This document shows, piece after piece, positions 4,687-8,273 of a stretch of 8,273 nucleotides of DNA. Origin of the DNA: Nitrososphaerota archaeon (lineage in GTDB: Archaea; Thermoproteota; Nitrososphaeria; Nitrososphaerales; Gagatemarchaeaceae); the NCBI GenBank assembly GCA_003135575.1, contig PLCG01000115.1, positions 17,313-25,585 of the forward strand. The letters run 5' to 3'. Position numbers and translations under genes: made by a program. Within the stretch, counting starts at the first letter, position 1; the number at the start of each line of letters is the position of its first letter. The notes under the pieces were generated by a model, which had not been told where the DNA came from, did no database searches, and was given only the letters and a program-made list of their open reading frames with translations.

Positions 4687-5583
4687 TTGAGCTTCGGCAG
4701 CGAAACCGGCAGGACGCGCTCCGGGACGAAGGGCGTCTCGGGCAAGGCGAAGAAGAAGGAAAAGCGGAAGAAGCAAGAGTATCACCTGCATAGAGGCCAC
4801 TTCCACGAGGAAGAACAGTTCAACCCGGAACAGGTCAGGGCGAGGACGGTGCTGAGCCTTGACCGCTTGGGGCACCAAGTCCTTTCAACCGAGCCGGGCG
4901 GCTACGACTTGGACGCTTGGCTCAGGAGTCTGAATTCTCTCCTAGACGATTTCGAGGAGAAGATAGGGGAAGACAAAGTGACCGGCGAGTTCCGGCAGCG
5001 ACGACAGCAGGCACTTGTCCCCCTTGCATCTCCGTCCGCCTCGGGCGACGTGGACTCTGAGATCCGGAAGCTCATTGAAGAGGAGGAGGCAGCGAGGACG
5101 GTGCTCTCAGACCTCGATAAGCAGGCGGGTGGGAAGCTCGCTTCGCTCAGAGAGCAGCGTGATGCCTGTGGAAAGGAACTAAAGGTCGAAAGGGAGAAGC
5201 TGGCCGAGATCACGGCGGCTAAGCAGTCGCGCCAGTTCTTCTCCCGCCTAGTCAGGTCAGGGCCTTCGACCGCGGAAGCGGAGGAGAAGGTCGCGGAACT
5301 CGAGTCCAAGCTGAAGGGCCTCGAGGATGAGATAGAGCGGTTGAGAAAGGCCCGAAAGGGGAAGGTCGACGCCTCTCCAAGCGAGACGGATTCTGCACGC
5401 CTAGAGGCGCAAGAGAGGCGAGAGTCAACGGAGAAGCGGCTCTTGGAGCTTCAATCGGTCAAACAGGGCAGGCTCCAGCTCGCGCTCGAACGGGAGGTCG
5501 CCACCAAGGCGATAGCGGAGGCCGTCTCGTCGATGGACCTCAATCAGCCCACGACGAGCGAAGGCGAGAGTCGAGGGCCGTAG
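4687..5583 (+). CDS. Lys/His-rich coiled-coil protein
   Basis: From TTG 4687 the protein has 298 residues. The open frame continues back to 4444, but that part overlaps the antisense mini-protein, reads as low-quality coding and contains the TATA-like element, so I exclude it. In order: a basic tail with KAKKKEKRKKQE (20-31); a histidine cluster HLHRGHFH (33-40); a compact helical segment (45-115) with RARTVLSLDRLGH, GGYDLDAWL and LNSLLDDFEEKIG; then long charged coiled coils, about 122-176, 195-228 and 235-282, rich in Glu, Lys, Arg and Leu. There is no signal peptide or membrane helix, so it should be cytosolic. The basic tail could contact nucleic acid or ribosome and the histidines could bind metal; both are inference. 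No known family is recognised. The cupredoxin gene starts after a three-base gap, implying co-transcription. Confidence 0.75.
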   Translation: MSFGSETGRTRSGTKGVSGKAKKKEKRKKQEYHLHRGHFHEEEQFNPEQVRARTVLSLDRLGHQVLSTEPGGYDLDAWLRSLNSLLDDFEEKIGEDKVTGEFRQRRQQALVPLASPSASGDVDSEIRKLIEEEEAARTVLSDLDKQAGGKLASLREQRDACGKELKVEREKLAEITAAKQSRQFFSRLVRSGPSTAEAEEKVAELESKLKGLEDEIERLRKARKGKVDASPSETDSARLEAQERRESTEKRLLELQSVKQGRLQLALEREVATKAIAEAVSSMDLNQPTTSEGESRGP

Positions 5584-5586
5584 TCT

Positions 5587-6330
5587 TTGGGACACCGAGC
5601 CCGTCTCGGAATCTCCAAGATCGCGCTGGCAGTTGGCCTCGTTGCGGTCGTCGCTGTCGCGGGGATCGCAATCTACATGACCTCGGCACCCTCGGGCTCA
5701 ACGACAGCGCAGCAATCCACCACCAGCCTTTCTTCCACTGGCGCGGGTTTGGTGATGGGAATCAGCCCGGCAATGCCGCTCGTTGCGCCAGGACAGACGC
5801 AGAACTACTCCTTGATCCAGCTCTCCAGCCTGGCGGGCGCGGTCATTCAGGAGACGCTGTCAATGAGAGCGTCCGCGCCTACTGGGATCTCCATCGTGCT
5901 CAACAAGACATCTGTCTCTCTTGCGGACAACCCGCAATCGGTCGAGTTCCAAGTGAAGGCCGACCCGGGCGTCTCGCCCGGGAACTACCGGGTCGCCATA
6001 TCGGTGAGCTCCCCGAGCATCCGACCCCTGAACCAGACCTTCAACGTGGAGGTGGTGCCCGTCCTTGTCATCATCCAAGGCCTGGCATTCCACCCCCAGA
6101 ACATCACGGTCTCCAGAGGGACGCCGATATCTTGGATCAACCTGGACTCTAACATCGGCTGCTGCGACCCGGGCAGCCACAACGTCGTGTTCCTGTCCGG
6201 AGCGGACGGCTCCTCTCCCACGCTGAAGAGGCTCGACAGCTGGAGCTACACGTTCGGGGCAGCGGGCACAGTGGAATATTATTGCTCGATCCATCCATAC
6301 ATGAAAGGCCAGGTCACCGTGACCGGCTGA
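5587..6330 (+). CDS. Membrane-anchored amicyanin-like blue-copper protein (cupredoxin)
   Basis: The 247-residue protein has a basic N-terminus, one membrane helix (about 10-31), a Ser/Thr linker (32-53), a beta domain (about 55-157) with PGNYRVAISVSS resembling Ig-like NEW3-type modules, and a C-terminal cupredoxin domain (158-247). Type-1 copper ligands are all visible: His198 in SHNVVF, then Cys233, His236 and Met239 in YYCSIHPYMKG. The C-x2-H-x2-M loop is the short amicyanin form. By family knowledge it would shuttle single electrons on the outer face of the membrane; partner oxidase or reductase genes are not in the window. Cys192-Cys193, five residues before His198, are an extra adjacent pair not needed for copper binding. 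The TTG start lies 3 nt after the preceding stop; GAGGG at 5572-5576 may be its ribosome-binding site. No separate TATA element is seen, so expression probably depends on the upstream gene. Confidence 0.87.
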   Translation: MGHRARLGISKIALAVGLVAVVAVAGIAIYMTSAPSGSTTAQQSTTSLSSTGAGLVMGISPAMPLVAPGQTQNYSLIQLSSLAGAVIQETLSMRASAPTGISIVLNKTSVSLADNPQSVEFQVKADPGVSPGNYRVAISVSSPSIRPLNQTFNVEVVPVLVIIQGLAFHPQNITVSRGTPISWINLDSNIGCCDPGSHNVVFLSGADGSSPTLKRLDSWSYTFGAAGTVEYYCSIHPYMKGQVTVTG

Positions 6331-6379
6331 CCAAGTCTGCGGAAAGAGCGCATGTCTGACGCAGGTCGGGGAAGACGCT

Positions 6380-8273
6380 CTAGTATTTCCAGGCGGCTTT
6401 TCCGCCGCGGATTACGTAGACGCCGAGTATTATTCCGACAACCGCGATGGCCAGCGCGATGTAGATCAGGTAGGTCAGCGTGCCGATGGTCTGGTTAGCG
6501 GTTGCGAGGTGGCTCTGCAGGGAGGCGATGTTGCCGTTCGCCGTGTTGAGCGTCCCATTGATGGTGTGGATGGTATTGTTGGCTGCGGCCAGGTGGTTGG
6601 TGAGGGCATCAAGCTGGTTGTGCGTGACGAACGAGACGCTGGAAGTCGAGCTGAGCTGGTCGGACTGGGTTGCGACCACCGTCATGGTATGCGTCCCGTC
6701 CGGCATCGCTGCAGTATTGATCGGGTATGTGATCTGCGGACCTGTGTTGTTTCCAGAGGGCGGGGGGAGAGCCTTGCCGTCAAGGAAGAATGCGACGCCT
6801 GACAGGCTCGTCCCCTTTATCGCAACTTGCGCGTTCAAGCTTCCGGTATAGGATTGGTTGGCGACGGGGGAGGAGATCGTGAGCACTGGCAGGGCGGGCG
6901 TGAAGCTCTGAATCGACGAGGACGCGTCGATCGACGCCGTGGCACCCGCGTTGAGCTGGAGCGAGGAGAGGGCGCTGTGCTGGATGACGACCTTGTCGCT
7001 CGCCACTATGTTGCCGCCAGTCACCCCGCTCAGGGTGGTCTGCCCGTCCTTCAGGTTCAGGGTGCCGGTCACGGTTGATGAGAGTATCGTGACATTCGAG
7101 CCGCTTATCGTGTTGGTCCCGACGAAGTAATCGTTGCTCAGCGTGAGGGGTGAGGAACCTGCGTTGATAGTGACGTTCGAGAGCGCCATCCTCGACGTCT
7201 GGAGGACGTTCGTTATCACGGTGTTCGCAGTGTAGACATAGGGCTGGACGAAGAAGTCTTGTTGGGACGAGAGCGTTGCCGCGGTTGGGACCCCGTCAGA
7301 CGACAGCCCAGAGACGTAGACGTCGTATGGGCCTCCGTAGTACTCGGCGTTGCCGTTGATGGTGGACAGGATCGAGGGGTTGTAAGGAGACGGCATTGTC
7401 GCGTTGCCGACCCAGAGATTGAGCTTCGGGTTGAAGGTGAGAGGTATGAGCGAGAAGGCCGAGTACGACGAGTGCATTACCGATGAGTAGGAGTTCTGGT
7501 CGGTCTTCGGGTAGACCAGCGCCGTGTAGAGGCCCTTGGTGATCTCTCTCCCGTTCGGGGCGGTGATGCTGGCCGTGATGGTGGCGTTCTGACCTTCGAA
7601 GAGAGTGGACGGCGAGACCGAGACCTTGGGGACCGACATGCCGGCAGCCACGTAGACCTGCCCGAAGTAGCTCCCGGTGTAATTGTGACCCGTCGTCTCG
7701 TCGTTGTAGGCCGCGTTGAGGAGAACGGTGTAGAGCCCAGGAGCGGCGTTTGAGGGGATCGGCATGTAGCCATTCATCAGCTTGAGGCCTGCTCCGCAGA
7801 CCCTCACGGCTTGCGCGCAGGTCGAATATGGTAGCGAGACCGTCTCTAGCTTGAGGCCCGCCGGACTGACAAGGGTCGCGGTGACGTTCGCTCCCTCCGC
7901 TATGGTCGCACCTAGCGTGGTCCCAGTAGCAAAGGACAACGTGAGATAGATGTTCTCGGGCGCGGTAAGAGTCGCCACTATCGTGAGCGATTGCCCGGGC
8001 GCTACCGAACCAGGTTCAGCGACGACTTGAGGATAGATGTCCGACCCTAGCAGGCTTATCCCGCTCACGAAGGGAAGATACCCAGCGACCCCTCCCTGAG
8101 TTACCAGAGCCATGACGCCGTCGGGGAACGTTGCCTGTATGTTCCCGATGTAGTAGCCACTGATATCAGAGTAATTGAGCACTGACGTTCCTACCTGCTT
8201 GTAGGTATTGCCGAGAATCGAGTAAGACTGGAAGGCGATCGGAGTTGAGAGGAACGCGGGGTTCTTCCCGAAG
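6380..8273 (-). CDS. Large C-terminally anchored surface protein with Ig-like domains, beta-helix and coiled-coil stalk (5' part outside window)
   Basis: The frame is open to the right edge, so the GTG at 8182 is an internal codon, not the start; 630 C-terminal residues are visible. In visible numbering: an N-terminal segment (1-75) of unknown fold; beta-rich regions (about 80-345) with PGSVAPGQSLTIVATLTAP and SPSTLFEGQNATITASITAP, typical of Ig-like surface modules, with Cys152/Cys159 as a possible disulfide; a repetitive stretch (350-455) of short Asn/Ser/Thr/Val rungs suggesting a right-handed beta-helix; an Ig-like domain (462-551) with FFLDGKALPP and DGTHTMTVVATQSD; a seven-heptad coiled coil (552-598); a membrane helix (599-622); and a short basic tail RGGKAAWKY. 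Many N-x-S/T sequons are present. The missing N-terminus may carry an enzyme, for example a subtilisin-like protease as in some archaeal proteins of this build, but nothing visible proves it. It converges on the cupredoxin gene. Confidence 0.82.
   Translation of the reverse strand, partial: FGKNPAFLSTPIAFQSYSILGNTYKQVGTSVLNYSDISGYYIGNIQATFPDGVMALVTQGGVAGYLPFVSGISLLGSDIYPQVVAEPGSVAPGQSLTIVATLTAPENIYLTLSFATGTTLGATIAEGANVTATLVSPAGLKLETVSLPYSTCAQAVRVCGAGLKLMNGYMPIPSNAAPGLYTVLLNAAYNDETTGHNYTGSYFGQVYVAAGMSVPKVSVSPSTLFEGQNATITASITAPNGREITKGLYTALVYPKTDQNSYSSVMHSSYSAFSLIPLTFNPKLNLWVGNATMPSPYNPSILSTINGNAEYYGGPYDVYVSGLSSDGVPTAATLSSQQDFFVQPYVYTANTVITNVLQTSRMALSNVTINAGSSPLTLSNDYFVGTNTISGSNVTILSSTVTGTLNLKDGQTTLSGVTGGNIVASDKVVIQHSALSSLQLNAGATASIDASSSIQSFTPALPVLTISSPVANQSYTGSLNAQVAIKGTSLSGVAFFLDGKALPPPSGNNTGPQITYPINTAAMPDGTHTMTVVATQSDQLSSTSSVSFVTHNQLDALTNHLAAANNTIHTINGTLNTANGNIASLQSHLATANQTIGTLTYLIYIALAIAVVGIILGVYVIRGGKAAWKY

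Noticed and set aside
4600..4878. Minus-strand frame with a Leu-rich stretch suggesting a membrane protein
   Set aside because: The hydrophobic run is the complement of Lys/Glu codons (AAG, GAG) in the coiled-coil gene, a known antisense artefact.
6312..6324. Perfect palindrome GGTCAC-C-GTGACC near the end of the cupredoxin gene
   Set aside because: It lies within codons for the conserved QVTVTG ending and has no T-run; archaeal termination does not normally use such hairpins.
6345..6381. AGAGCG/CGCTCT inverted arms in the convergent gap
   Set aside because: Only six base pairs with a 25-nt loop; not distinguishable from chance and no poly-T follows.
7477..7773. Ser/Arg/Thr-rich minus-strand frame inside the surface-protein gene
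   Set aside because: Frame-shifted shadow of the beta-rich coding sequence.

Overview
The window looks like a GC-rich archaeal chromosome segment. The main evidence is promoter architecture: most genes have an AT-rich TATA-like element centred about 25-40 nt before the start codon, with little or no leader. TTG start codons are also common, and arginine is often encoded by AGG. Gene content fits too: TetR with a small membrane protein, HisC, HIT protein, amicyanin-like cupredoxin, and C-terminally anchored surface proteins with Ig-like domains. Nitrososphaerota or a related TACK lineage, or Thermoplasmatota, are plausible hosts. I cannot fix the phylum from sequence alone. No rRNA, tRNA, CRISPR array or insertion sequence was seen, and no stretch over 300 bases lacks a gene (the longest gap is 434-595).

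Layout. At 1-433 (minus) lies a TetR-family regulator cut by the left edge. It is divergent from a six-helix membrane protein (596-1129) that may be an ECF S-component-like transporter subunit. Both promoters carry the same AGCGTTA / TAAYG half-site arrangement, one over the TATA box and one beside it, which suggests that the regulator controls itself and the transporter. Next come a histidinol-phosphate aminotransferase (1176-2270) and a small membrane-anchored secreted beta protein (2335-2787). Convergent to the latter is a 71-residue RING-like double zinc finger (2796-3011, minus) that ends in Leu-Arg-Gly-Gly. A hotdog thioesterase (3090-3563) faces a two-helix mini-membrane protein (3588-3779, minus), and a HIT-family hydrolase (3875-4339) follows. 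A 57-residue membrane peptide (4374-4547, minus) comes next.

The right half begins with a Lys/His-rich coiled-coil protein (4687-5583). Three bases and the same reading frame separate its stop codon from a membrane-anchored blue-copper protein (5587-6330), so the two are probably co-transcribed. The window ends inside a large extracellular protein on the minus strand (6380-8273, start outside). It has Ig-like domains, a probable beta-helix, a seven-heptad stalk with glycosylation sequons on one face, and a C-terminal membrane anchor.

The genes do not form one pathway. The window is a patchwork of short, often convergent or divergent units: a regulator/transporter pair, housekeeping enzymes, small zinc-binding and membrane proteins, and several cell-surface proteins including a copper redox protein. 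The best candidates for undescribed biology are the shared operator, the RING-like LRGG protein, the coiled-coil/cupredoxin pair and the glycosylated stalk.
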